A DNA stretch of 64,000 bases, from the NCBI RefSeq assembly GCF_905475395.1, contig NC_058342.1, forward strand, positions 21,424,640-21,488,639, given 5' to 3'. The notes below the pieces were generated by a model. The model was given only the letters and a program-made list of their open reading frames with translations, was not told the origin of the DNA and did no database searches. A program made the translations under genes and the position numbers. Shown here in pieces: positions 1-12,245 of this stretch. Positions within the stretch are counted from its first letter, which is position 1. Each line of letters begins with the position of its first letter. Origin of the DNA: Chrysoperla carnea. Lineage: Eukaryota > Arthropoda > Insecta > Neuroptera > Chrysopidae.

Positions 1-2299
1 AGAGCTTCTACATGAACAAACATTTTTTAATTATTATGATGAGTTTGTATTTTAAATATAAAAACAATGAAATAAAAAATTATTAAGATCTAGACTAAAA
101 TTTTAGTCATGGTCTTTACACAAAGAGTACTAGAAACAAACTAGGGGTACTGTTTCTATTCGAATACTCGAATAGATAAAGTAGGAACAAAAGCAAAGCC
201 ACAAAATAACATATATATACTGTAAGTATGAAACACATTATAAAAATGATTTGTATAGGTAATTATTTTAAAAAGTACACATTGTTACAAAATTTTATAT
301 CTTGATTCAACTCTTTTAACTTTGTCCTAATTTTGAATTCTAAAGATATATTTGTTTAGATTAACAATCACGATAATTAATCATTCAAAAAATTCAAGAA
401 TGTAATTAATTATTTAGTTATAACAGCCAAACCCGGCGTTGCTCGGGTTAAAATAAATATATCATGTTTAATGGTATGAATAATATTTAAGGATCCATTT
501 TTTAACGTAAATATTATAGATTTCTATCTTAGATATTGATACTGTTCACTCTTAATTTCTCTCGACTAGACTGTAAACACGATCAGGCTAACGGAAAGTC
601 ACTGGATTTTGGTTTATGTATCGTCGAATTTCGAAATTTCTAGTATCAGAACACTCTTTGATTAATATGCTTTCCATTTATTCTTGCTTTCGCTTCTTTT
701 TAAATCCAAACTCTGTGGTTTCTCAAGAAAGACTGACTCAAGTCGCCGAGAGAGCCTCCTTTTATACCATGAGGTTGTTCTAGAGGCTTATGGTTAAAAG
801 AATGTTCGAGATAAGGGTTTAATTCTATTCTAATAGCTTCTATTATCCTTTTTCTTGTTAGAAAATCGTTTAGTTTAATAAAATTTATATCCAGACAGAA
901 TATTTTAATATAAATCACTTACTTTTAACAATAAAACCCTTGAAAAGACACTAAACTTAGTTGAAATTAAAATATTTAAATTTCGAAAGAAGGCCCAGAA
1001 AGTTCGTGCCCGATTCTGGCTTTATAGTTCTACTGGTCGTTTAGAGAAGGCGCTAACAGCTCTCGGCGATCAGTTTAAAGTTGATCATGATTATAGTTGA
1101 AAAAGACAGATATATATTTTTCCCCATTTTTGCCACCCACCGCAACCAAACTCCCTTACTTTCACCGGGAGACCAAGTGGTATTTAGCGCCCCAACGGGA
1201 AGTTGATTGGAGTTGGTGGTCATAGAAAAAACCCTGTCTTCACGTACTAACATTAACATTTTATATGTATTTATTAGATTATTTATTAAATCGTTAGTTT
1301 TATTTGAACCTTCATTGCCAAAGTAACACTTGAGCTAGAAATAACGTAGTACAGTGTAAATTACTTGGTTAGAAAAATCAGTAAATTCTTGTTTCAAGAA
1401 TATTTTTTATTTTATTTATTATTTGATTAAAATTCTGTATTATTTAAGTATTATTTATGCTAGTCTAACGGCCTCTCGTCAATGTGAGATCTTCGCAACT
1501 TAAATTAATTAGTCTGTTACAAATTTTAAATCTAAAAAATAATGTCGCACATCCGAAAATAACAATTCTAAGATTGCTTTAAATGATATTGATGGAAGCG
1601 CTTTACTTGTTGTAGGTATCGCAGAGTTAGATATGCATGTTTCAGACTTGGTGTGAAAGTCTTTTACTACATTGAATAAATTCTTATTTCCAGTAAATTT
1701 TATTTGAGACATAATGATTTAAATAAAGCTAGATCCAAGGAAATTAAATTTTGAGCAGTCAAACAATTATTTTCTTTAATTATCTTATTATTAAGCGGAA
1801 GTGATAAATATTAACTCTAAACACATGCTCTAAAATGTGATGGTAATGCCGAATATCATCTAAATCCCTAGACTCAGTCTATGTACCCTCCAAAGAAACA
1901 TACAACTACCGATTAATGTGAAGTATTTGGACTCCATACCATAGGGACTTGACTGAGAATGATCTTCATTTCACGTTACAGAGATATCAATGAGAAATTT
2001 TTAGAAGTGCTATCGTACCCCATTTTCACTAAATATCACAGCCTTAGTGAACTGCAAGCTACTAGTGATTGAAACTAGCTAAAAAATCGAGGTGAGAACG
2101 TAATTTCGGTATTACAAGTTATAAATGGTCCGAGTGGGTTTTAATTTTAAACATCATGTCCATTTAAACATTATATCTATTGCAAAGAGAAAGCAATAGC
2201 GACGTTAGCTTAGACCAGCCCAACTTTTGCTATGAGAACTCAATTTAGTCAATTCTTGACGAGCAATCTGAATGTTTTGATGATAAGAACTCGTTCTTA
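1..2299. other. no gene recognised
   Basis: AT-rich DNA. A word ACCCGGCGTTGCTCGGGTTA at about 430-450 looks like a dispersed-repeat piece. The locally GC-richer block 990-1230 gives a minus ORF with LPVGALNTTWSPGESKGVWL that I cannot place. Confidence 0.4.
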
Positions 2300-2458
2300 A
2301 GGGGTACATGCGTGAAGGAGGTGCACTCAGTCTCTGAAAATAATTGAGGAGCTGATAAATAAATTATCAGGGGAAAAGGTGGTAAAACACATATATGGTA
2401 TCACAATGGGCTCTATAGCCTTAATGTGTCCTTCGTGGACAGCTAATGTAACCTAACC
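2300..2458 (+). mobile_element. SINE family 1, 5'-truncated copy
   Basis: Only the body and tail are present (GAAGGAGGTGCACTCAGTCT, ATCACAATGGGCTCTATAGC, GTAACCTAACC). The tRNA-like head is missing, as expected for incomplete reverse transcription. Confidence 0.8.
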
Positions 2459-3912
2459 GTACCATGGTTAATAAAGAATGGAATCACGGCAACGGGGTCG
2501 GGAATTCACGGAGACGAGACTCGGATTATTCCCTATTGCGAAGGTTATACTAACTTACCATAAAACATAAATTTCATTAAAATTCAAGAAGAATTCAAAG
2601 GTATAGTAAAAATATTTATGACAGCACCTTTTCTTGCTATCTCGCTAGCAATTACCTTTGCTACCAACAAATCGTCAATATAAATCGAAATAAAAATATA
2701 AATAATATTTTGCTTTGATGTATTTCTATTTAGTTGCAAAATAAGCATAAACATTTTTAACAGTGTATAATATTCAAATATAAATTGACTTTATTTTGGT
2801 CATTAAAAATGATGAACAAAATAAATGGTTTTCTAAATTCAATTTAATGGTTTTTAGTATGTAAATTTTGTAGATTTTTAAAATACGAAAAGAAGCTCTT
2901 ATAGACGTAATTGTTGATAATGGAGAGATCTTTCATAAAAAGGATTATTTTCATAAACTCTTTAACTCTTTTTCTCACAAACTTTACTAAAATCTTTATT
3001 CTAATGATCATGTTTTTAGAGCAAAAAATACGAAGACATTACTTTCTAACTACTGGGTATATGAAAAAATGTCTCAAAAAAGTTGTTGGTTGAAAAAGTT
3101 GAAAGACAATTTTTCCTTCAAGTTTTCGTTTATGTTTTATGGTAGATTTTTGAATTTGTTTTTCATTTAGCGCCATTTTTTGATGAGCAAAATTAGTCTT
3201 AGTGTTGCCAAAGAGGTAAGTCTTGATTACACTTACGGTAGAAATAATAAGACCATTTCGCAGTTTCCAAAAAATCTTACAGGAGACAGATTTTGAATGA
3301 ATCCTAAAAATTGATCTTCTGGAGGTTTGTGAAAGTGATTAGAACTTTTTTAATTTCTGTGAAATTATTATTTGAACTATTAAATTTAAAAATAAAAATT
3401 TCAAAAAATCCCTCCCATTGAAACCTTTTAAATTTTTTAATAAAATTACGAGGAGCCTAGATGATTCAATATTTTTGGCAGCGAGTCTAAGTAAACAAGA
3501 CCCAATATAAAATGTTAAACACTAAGATTTATGGTCTTGGTTTTGCTCATCACTAGTCTCTCAAGTTCTGTGTCCTTCATAAAAATCATCAAGATTCATC
3601 TAGTTGAAATTAATTAGGCTGAATTTCAATAAATTAATTTTTGGTGTCATCTTTTTTCGAATAAATTATCAAATTTAAGCGTACAATTTTGTTCTAAAAA
3701 GAATAATTAAAACACGCATTTTTAAATAACTTGTAACTCAATTTAAAATTAAAATTTTAAAATAAAACGATTGCATGCGAACATAATAATTATAATGAAC
3801 TAATTGGTATCAATTTAATATTTGACAACGTATCATGATAATTAATTTGATATTCAACTACTTTTATATTTTAAAAATATAATATTCGTAATGTTTATAT
3901 TTATCTTTTTTT
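2459..3912. other. no gene recognised
   Basis: AT-rich sequence without coding signal; the 60-codon ORF at 2911 is low-complexity. Confidence 0.4.
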
Positions 3913-3920
3913 GGTTAATG

Positions 3921-4705
3921 TAGTGTTTCACCCAAGCTACGAGGTAGCCTCGCGCCTCGTAGCCGAGGAACGAGACGAGGTGAGGTTTCAAAACTTTAAT
4001 CCTCGTTAATAAGCCAAGTGAGGTATATTGTTCCTAAAACCGAGACAAAGCGAGGTTAATTGTCCCAAAAACCTCGCCTCGGTCGAAGCGAACCCTTCTC
4101 TCCAAATTGCATTTATTATTTCAGGAAGGATATTTATTTATTAAAAATTAAATAGAAAATACTAAATAAATGGTAAATGATACAAAAATTAATAAATACT
4201 CATGACAAAGTTTTTTCAAATCTCATTATATAAATTATTTTTTGTTTTTATAATTTTATAATATAATTTAATTATTACAATATTATCATATATAATGAAA
4301 AATATTATATAATGAAAAATATTTACAGAAATGGAAATTAGAATTGTTGTTTTATTTTCAAACAAAAGATAATATCATTTTAGTATTAAGATTTTATAAA
4401 AGAAACAGGGAGAGAAACAGAGAAACAAAGAGACAAAAAGAGAGCCCTTTTTTGAATTTATTGTTTTCATTCGACGGGTCATAAAAATTTAGAGAATTAG
4501 AGAAAAAGTAACTTTTATTCCGACAAAATAAGTCAAAGTTAATAAAAATTTTACTAACTAGGCAAGGCTAGTCAATATTCTACCTTGGCCGAAGTGAGAC
4601 CAGGCGAGGGTATTGAAAATTGTACCTCGGTCGAGGTGGATTCGAGGCGAGACGAGGCGAGGAGATATCAAAATCTCGCCTCGTCTTATACCTCGTATAA
4701 CACTA
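3921..4705. mobile_element. non-autonomous hAT element with 8-bp target duplication
   Basis: The ends are inverted repeats starting TAGTGTT. They are immediately flanked by the 8-bp direct repeat GGTTAATG (3913-3920 and 4706-4713), the hAT hallmark. Both subterminal regions are packed with CCTCG/GAGGCGAG words in an otherwise AT-rich interior. It has no coding capacity. Confidence 0.8.
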
Positions 4706-4841
4706 GGTTAATGGCTGCTAAACCAACTTTGTGAATAAAAAAAATAGTGCAAAAGTATATTTGATGTATTTTATGCATAAAATCAAATATATTTGAACTC
4801 TCGTAGATTCTATAAATTTCAGTGAGCATTAATTTATGGAA

Positions 4842-5476
4842 GTTATTGACTGAAGAAACTCGGCTTACCAAAATAAGCTCATCAAGAGCAACAAAAAAAC
4901 TCTTCCAAATTTGGATCTGAGGCCTAATTTGGGAGATACGAATATTTCAAAAATTGATAAATTTGTTCATTCACTGACTATTATTTGATAGTCAGTAGCC
5001 AATGATAATCAGTAGATATTACTATATTTCACTTAATAATGGAAGGGATTTTAAAAAAAATAAATAATGATTTAATTGGATCTGGTCAAAATATCTCACT
5101 TTTTATATTTTATTATATTTTTGGGAGAAAACAATAACAATTCTGAGTTAACATTGTATCATTGGACGTAAACAAACAAACCACGCCCATTGTGTCGTAA
5201 TTTGTTTATTTACTAATAATCTAATGTTTTCTCGCACAAATATAACAAAAATATAAAAAGTGGGATTTGACCAATTCAAATCAATTAAATAATTTTATAC
5301 TTTTTTAAAATCCCTTCCATTATTAGGTGAAATTTACTAATATCTACTGATTATTATTGGCTACTGGTTATCGAATGATAGTCAGTGAATGAACAAATAA
5401 ATCAATTTTGGAAAATAGTTTTTTTGTTGCTCTTGATGAGCTTATTTGGGCAAGCCGAGTTTCTGCAGTCAATAAC
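4842..5476. mobile_element. 635-bp foldback element (imperfect palindrome)
   Basis: The left arm begins GTTATTGACTGAAGAAACTC; its inverse ends the element at 5476. Arms of about 270 bp are similar almost to the centre, including copies of GATAGTCAGT and AGTGGGATTTGACC-type blocks. No ORF is present. Confidence 0.8.
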
Positions 5477-5584
5477 AGAACACGGTGTATAATTTTTTTA
5501 ATATTATAATTAAAAATTGAATAAGAAAATCTCAATTATATGTAATAATAACAATTGATCTCCATTTGTTGCAAAAAAAAGTAT

Positions 5585-5905
5585 TATAGTTTATGTTGAA
5601 AAACCAGTCCTTCCGAATTACAATTGACAAAACTTGAAATAAGGTAAAAATTTTCGAGATTTTTCTAATTTTTTGGCATTATCCGGTCGTTTCCCGAGAT
5701 CGAAAACTTGGACTTAATGCCTTTACACAGAACAACATATAAAAAAAAAAAAAAAACAACAACAAAAATACCTGATTTGATGCAAGGTCCAATGTTTAAT
5801 TTGATTGAATTAATTGAAAATTCGAACAAAATCATTATTAAAAAAATCATTATTTGATTAAAAAATAATTTACACAGAACGCACGTTGCTCCCCTATTTA
5901 ACACA
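5585..5905 (-). repeat. inverted partial copy of the 25.7-26.9 kb TIR element
   Basis: The minus strand aligns to about 26200-26490: shared words include TTCAATCAAATTAAACAT, TGCATCAAATCAG and AAACGACCGGAT. Divergence and several indels suggest an old copy. Confidence 0.65.
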
Positions 5906-6283
5906 ACATTTACAGGCATGCAACTTTGTTTTCCTTGATCCTGTACCAGGACTCATTTTAAGAACTGAAGATACACAATATACTCAAATTTCAGGGGAAA
6001 ATATTTATTTATTTATTAGCATGGTAATCCTAACAGACGTGTGATGCTCTATTTATGAAAAAAGCTACTCTAATTAGAATATCACTTGTGAACAAATTGT
6101 TCCAGTTCACTTATATATTTTTAAAATAAACCCTGGCAGAGCTCAAAAGGGCCTAGTATAACAAAGTTACATGCCTGCAATGACTGTGTATTTTTTTTTA
6201 AAAAGCGTTGTTTGCTTAGTGTAGTTTAAGCATTCATGTCAAAGCATATACAAGCTATTTCACTAATTTATTGGGCTAGTTGT

Positions 6284-6400
6284 TAGAGTTCTATCAAAAC
6301 TAAGTGGCACTGAACAAGAGAGAGTATAGATACGAGTGCACATACATATACATCATACACTCTCTCTTGCTCGGTGCCACTTAGTTTTGATAGAACTCTA
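6284..6400. repeat. hairpin with 42-bp arms
   Basis: The left arm at 6284-6325 begins TAGAGTTCTATCAAAACTAA. The right arm at 6359-6400 is its inverse with two mismatches. The loop is 33 bp. The transcript of either strand would fold into a nearly perfect stem. Confidence 0.85.
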
Positions 6401-7188
6401 TCTTCACATGTTTTTATTTGAGATTCAAAAATTATAATTATACTGCTTAATAGAAATAAGTTAAAGATTCTAAGTAATCACTTTATGTGTATTAAATTTT
6501 AATCTAGATCAAACATATAAAAGAAACACCTTTATTTTTAACTTTTTTTGCACTTAAAAACATTTTGAGAAAACTTTTTGAATAATGTGTACAAGAATTA
6601 TTACAATTTAAACCAGATCATTTCTTGAATAATTTATTTATAATATATTTGACATTATATTATTTATGTAGCAGCTTTAACACTAAGAAGGTGATAGATG
6701 TATATATTTGTGGGGTACGTAGCACTACGATGCACCAAAAGCGATATTTTTAACTCCTTTCAATTTTTATTGTTATATATTTAATTATATATAGATATAT
6801 TCAATTTGTTAAAATATATTTTGTTTATGTGGTCTAGTTGACTTTAAAGGTGATGTTTGCCGATGACACTAACTCTGATTGAAGACCAAACAATGTAGGA
6901 TTTGCCGGAAGGTATGCATATATATTATATATATTTAGTAGTATTAAGACTTTATAGAGACAACAGATGTAAAACCTCAAAACATGCAATTCCACAATAT
7001 ATTCATTTTTAATAAACAAATAAATTACAAATATTATTGTTTGGATTGACATATATAAAAAAAAGTTCAGATTTTTAATAAAAGCATTGGCGTTTCACAA
7101 ATATGACATACCCATCTAACTCTTGAGATGCTTCATGCCTTATTTATCAAACAGAATCCCAGATTCACCTCCGTCAAATTAAATTTAA

Positions 7189-7935
7189 TCAATATCTGTC
7201 AAGGAGGGTATACCATAAGGTTCTCTCCTTGGCCCCCGCTTTTTTTGGTATTATATAAACGATATCCCAAATGCTACTTGTCTCCCTTCGAAGGTTGACG
7301 ATCCAACTGGCAATAGTTACTCGTGACACAGCTACTCTGAAGATTTCGGATGATGTTTTACTGAGCCATCGGCGTAGATCCTTCAGCCAAGAATTCTGCC
7401 TTCTCCCTATTGACCTTTTCCCCTGAATCTTTTCCTTGACGATCAACCGAAGTATTTCATATACATCTCCTCTCAATATATGTCCAATATACCTTAGTTT
7501 GCGCTCTTTGATTGTTAGCATCATCTCCTTGTTTTTCTGCATTATATTGAGAACTTCGGTGTTTCTTACTCTTTCGATCCAGATATAGATACATTTCGAA
7601 AGCTTCAATGCGTTTTTCTAGCGAGGAGTTGACGATCCAGTTTTCGCAGTCGTAATGGTGGATGGAGAATACAAAGCAGGGTAGCATTAGAATTCTAAGA
7701 CCTAAGTCTAGTACACGCTTAATAAAAAAGTTTTTCATGTCGATAACGTCCTCCTGGCCTGTTAAATTCTTGATAATTGTTCCTTTTTCGTCGAATCGCA
7801 ACTATTACACACTATTGCCCGTAGATATCTCAAGGATGTTACTTACTCAACGATTTTTTTATGTATCGGGAGGACATCTTGTGTTTGCACCTTCGAGAAA
7901 ACCGCAAGTTTCGTTTTGGGATCTTTGCATGTAGT
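7189..7935 (-). pseudogene. LINE reverse-transcriptase C-terminal fragment
   Basis: The minus strand carries the region after the reverse-transcriptase core of a non-LTR element. Recognisable pieces are MKNFFIKRVLDLGLRILMLP, RKLRYIGHILRGDVYEI, IQGKRSIGRRQNSWLKDLRR and VTIASWIVNLRRE. A frameshift near 7590 joins two ORFs. Weaker similarity (LRYLRAIVCNS) extends to about 7935. No catalytic domain is present. Confidence 0.8.
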
Positions 7936-10185
7936 CCAACAATAACCCCTACAAGTTAAATAACCCAACATATCATCTAATGCTAATTGTTTTATCATGT
8001 AACGACCTCAAACCGTCATTTTCTCTAAAAATTATTAATTTCTCAAAGTGTTGAATATCTGGAAACACTTTAAAAGCAATTAACTTAAATATAAAAGCAT
8101 CTAGCACTGGAAAACAACTCTTTTGTCAGGCTATACCTATTACTACACGTCTACATTTTTTGTTGGACCAAGATCAAGTCTAATTTTCTTCATCGCTAGT
8201 AAAAAATATGTAAACGGAATTAACGTAATTTACATCGGCTGGTAACAACACAATTTTATCAGCGTGGATTAATCTAGACATCTTAACCATTATGTGACGA
8301 AGCGGCGTCTTTAGCCGCATAGTCAAGCCAGTCCGTGGCCTACCTTGGCCCGCTCCTTCAACCCTCTTCCGAGGGAAAATCATACAGCAGATATTAATTC
8401 AGTTTCGACTCCTGGTCAGAACGTTACATCTTGAATGCTAGAATATGTCTGAATATCATAGAATCATCCCAAAAGCTCGAGAGAACGGTCCCGAATGTTT
8501 TGGAAAATTATATAATTGTATAGACGGTTCCATAATCTGGAAAATTGAAAATATTCGGGAAACTTCCAGAAGCATGAAGTGAATTTGTATTTAAAATAAG
8601 CATTCTCTATATTGAGTATTATGGATAGAGGAGGGGGTCTTAAAGTGGGGGAAATGAAGGTGAAGGATAAAACACGCCACGCATTATTTTTAAAATCGAA
8701 GTTTCCCATTAAAGTGTTGATTTATTGACTTTAAGGGATTTAAACCTAAATGTCTATACCATATTGGTACTGATAACGAAAGCCTGTATGGTGTCCAAGG
8801 AGACTAAGAGTAGAAGGCCAGTCCACCGGGAACGGAATATTTAGGGTGGTGGTATTTTTTTATTCAGTTGTCCATCGTAGCCATCAAAAAAATGTTTTCC
8901 TTGGTTCCTTTTCTTGATTCTGATTTTCTAATCTTATATATTATTACTCTAGCAATTTTTTTTCTGTCCTACCCTTATCTTCCTTATTCCTTTATCAAAA
9001 TTCCATGATTCATCTCTCATTTTCAAGCTTATTATGTCTAGGTTTGACGAAAACTATACTCACGGTCTAAAAATGTACCGCTTAGGGAAAAACACGCTAG
9101 ACAAATAACTTGAACGAAAAAATATCATAATTTTAAATAATAAGTTTATTAGATAAACATGTTAGATTTTACAGATGCTCTCATAATACTCTTGGCATAT
9201 AATACTCAAAACATTATTAGACAAACATATTAGTTTTTACAGATGCTCTCCTAATACTCTAGACATATAATTACTATTTTTAATACAAGTTCTCCTAATA
9301 TTAATTTAAGAACTTTTGATTTTTTTCACCACTTTTCTGCGAAATTTATTGTTTGTTGTTTTTAGCCACGATTACGGTACCTACGGGAGCGAAATTCCGC
9401 ACGGCTCGATCTAGTCATAGCATAATATGTTACGATTTAAATATTAGGTAATCTCTTTATGAATGCTCTCTATTTACTACCGATAAAATAAATTAAATTA
9501 TTTTCACATTTATAGTTACTATGTTTCTCCAAATTTAGAGTAAAAAATCTTTGTCAATATTTGCATATCTAAAGCAGGCATGGGCGAGTTATCTTAAGTC
9601 AAAGTCACCATTTTTATAACTTTATTGTGTGTTATAAACTTTATTGTGTGTCTCTTTATTCAAGTCCACATGGCTCATAGAGGAGGAAGCGAGACGGGTA
9701 TACGACTCTTATACCTATCTCAGTTTCTCTTATAGTAATGAGATAGGTAGAAAAAAAAATGTTGTCTCTCTATCTTACTCGTATTTTGGTTTATCACTGT
9801 CTTACTAGTATTTTAAGTTAGGAGTCCGAGAGACTTCTCTGAGACATATTTGCCCATGACTGCTCTAAAGAAACAGCCTCCTCATATATTGTGTACGAAA
9901 GCCTATGAAAAAAAAAAATTTGTTACATACATAAAAATAATTCAATGTTCATATGTATAACTTTATAAAAAGTATTTATTGTAAACATCATTCAAAATGT
10001 ATGATCAATACTTATTTTTAAAAGTTTTATATTTATAAACAATAAAAACAATAAATCATAAATACTAAAAAATATTGTATTTATACATATTGGCAGTATT
10101 TCTACCGGATGGCCTTTTTTAACTTGAATAGTTACACTGACTGAGACACGGGAAGAAAGAGGGAAGTAAATGATTTGTGGAGCTA
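7936..10185. other. no gene recognised; possible old LTR remnant near 8.2-8.8 kb
   Basis: A GC-richer block at 8290-8380 and a following TCCAGAAGCATGAAGTGAAT stretch hint at an LTR element end, but I found no paired LTR or coding domain. A short tandem repeat lies at 9.15-9.28 kb. Confidence 0.25.
9146..9282. repeat. two-copy tandem repeat, 68-bp period
   Basis: Two adjacent copies share TTATTAGA-AAACAT, TTTTACAGATGCTCTC and ACATATAAT. Divergence is modest. Confidence 0.6.
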
Positions 10186-10198
10186 TAAGTATGTTCGT

Positions 10199-10485
10199 CA
10201 TCTTATTAGCTCAATTGGTTAAGGCGTAACCAATTCCGTCCGCGGTATGCTTAGGATAGCGGGTTCGATTCCCGCCGTCGTAACAAAATTAATTTAATTA
10301 ATAGTTATGATGAGCTGGTGTAGTGCATGGTATATGCATGAAGGAGGTGCACTCAGCCTCTGAAATTAAGGAGCTTATAAATGAAATTATCAGCGGAAAG
10401 GTGGTAAAACAGATATATAGTATCACAATGGGCTCTATAGCCTAAGTGTGTCCTTCGTGTACAGCCAGTTTAACCTAACCTAACC
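10199..10485 (+). mobile_element. tRNA-derived SINE (family 1), full length
   Basis: A tRNA-like head has an A box (TAGCTCAATTGG, 10207-10218) and B box (GGTTCGATTCC, about 10262-10272). A body follows (GAAGGAGGTGCACTCAGCCT, ATCACAATGGGCTCTATAGC), and the tail is a short CCTAA repeat. The copy is flanked by perfect 13-bp direct repeats TAAGTATGTTCGT (10186-10198 and 10486-10498), the target-site duplication of LINE-driven insertion. Confidence 0.88.
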
Positions 10486-10844
10486 TAAGTATGTTCGTGG
10501 AGGCTTTGTGCAGTTTTCCAACTACTACTTCTAAGCATATATCGACATAATTTTTATCACAGTTGGGTGAAGGTGAATTATCTTCCCATATCTTGGCCCT
10601 TTGCTGAACATAAAGAAATGAAACGGAAATATAATAAAATAGTAACTTCCGTTACTATTATTTTCTTTCTTTATTAATAACAAATCATAGATAGAAATAT
10701 TATATTTTCATCCATACCGGAAGGTACATACCTTTAACCATGACAAGTGATAACGATACCAAAACTTTAACAATTAGTTTATCAATTAATAGCTATCAAT
10801 GTTAGCATTTTTACCTAAAAACAAGTGAAGTTTACAAAATTTAA

Positions 10845-11135
10845 AAAACCCCCGACAAAGTTTTCGGGTACGGAACTCTAAACTCGCACTTGAAACGTAT
10901 CTAAAAACACTCTTCATTAAATTAAATGTTTCCTTACAGCCTTCTCCATACTGAACTGATTTTGAGGATCATTGCCTTTTTTATAGTTGTTTCGGGTACG
11001 GAACCCTAAGCTTAAAATTACCTTTCAAAAAAAACAAAAACAAATTCAAATCGGTTCATCCGTTTGGGCGCTACGATGCCACAGACAGAAAACTTATAAC
11101 ACCCCTTTTTTGGTTTGGGGGTTAAAAATAAGTGT
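10845..11135 (-). repeat. insect-type repeat fragments, inverted relative of 14.8 kb
   Basis: It contains two TTCGGGTACGGAAC words, CGGTTCATCCGTTTGGGCGC and CTTATAACACCCC. A plus-strand ORF crossing it (10987-11370) is a shadow of this repeat. Confidence 0.5.
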
Positions 11136-11369
11136 ATGTAGCCATTTATTCGCAAGGATCTTTACACGAAATCTTCAAAAGAACTTTAGAAACAGTGACC
11201 ATTTATTAGTATCTGTTTTTGATTGGTGCTTTGGCAGAAAGCACGCGCAGCATCAACGTTTTAAAGAAAATAAATATTTAAGATTTGCCACCATGGAAAA
11301 GGTAGAGTTAGATTTTGTCGAGGATCTTGATGTTTTCATGTCTCCTGAATTCATTTTTGCCAGTTGCTA

Positions 11370-11420
11370 GTCTGCTCATTGTATATATATATATATAAAT
11401 ATTTATATATAGTTCATATT
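11370..11420. repeat. AT microsatellite
   Basis: (AT)n-rich run ATATATATATATA followed by ATATTTATATATAG. Similar AT-rich low complexity continues at 11515-11580. Confidence 0.7.
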
Positions 11421-12245
11421 TTTTTCTCTATCCGCCCGTCCTACGTCATCACAAAATCTTAAAAATGACCAAAAACTACTAAATAAGCGTTACAAACACG
11501 CTACTACTAAATTGAATATATATATTTCATATATATTAAATATATTTAGTATATTATAGGGTATAAAAAGTATATAAGGTATCATTGGACACTCTGTGAG
11601 AACGATGCACCACTGTATATATTTTGATGTATTAAGTGTTAAACTACAGACTATACGTAATAAATTATCAACGTTTGAGAGTAATCAAATGAAAAATAAT
11701 CGTTCCAAAGTAAATGAAGAAATGATATAATTGCTATTAATAAGCTTTATTTTTATTACCTAAGATAATAAATGAAAACTCTGAAAGATATTTCGAATTA
11801 AATTTCGATTCAGACTATAAAGATAAAGATAACATGGTCGAAATACGTATTTATATAATACAAAATTGATATGAGAAATTAAGGAAAAAGTCGAAATTTA
11901 ATAAGTTTTATTTAGTTGATATTCAATATCGTGTATAAGTCTATATTTTTGGGGAAAATATGAATAAAAACAAATAAATTTAATAACATATTCCTTCCTT
12001 AAACCGTATGTCATATGATCTATATTACGTTATGTTTGTTGCTAAAAAGATATTCCAATCCATAAACAATTTTATTTGTAAACAAAGTTTATGAACAGTA
12101 TTTGCTTGTATAACAGTTCTGAACAATGCTTAAGTGGCAACTGTAGTGTAAAGGTGTAATTAGCATTAATACTGTCTGTAATTTACATTTTATATTTTAT
12201 TCTGTGGATTGTTTCAAGTGTTCAAAGTATTTATTTAATTTTTAA

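Noticed and set aside
1053..1259. minus ORF with PVGALNTTWSPGESKGVWLR
   Set aside because: Locally less AT-rich and oddly protein-like, but I recognise no family and see no splice context, so I did not call a gene.
10207..10280. tRNA-like sequence with A and B boxes
   Set aside because: It continues into a SINE body with a CCTAA tail and is flanked by target duplications, so it is a SINE head, not a tRNA gene. The same holds at 52.7, 46.7 and 58.2 kb.
10987..11370. 127-codon plus ORF
   Set aside because: It spans a dispersed non-coding repeat (words such as CGGTTCATCCGTTTGGG) and has no domain.
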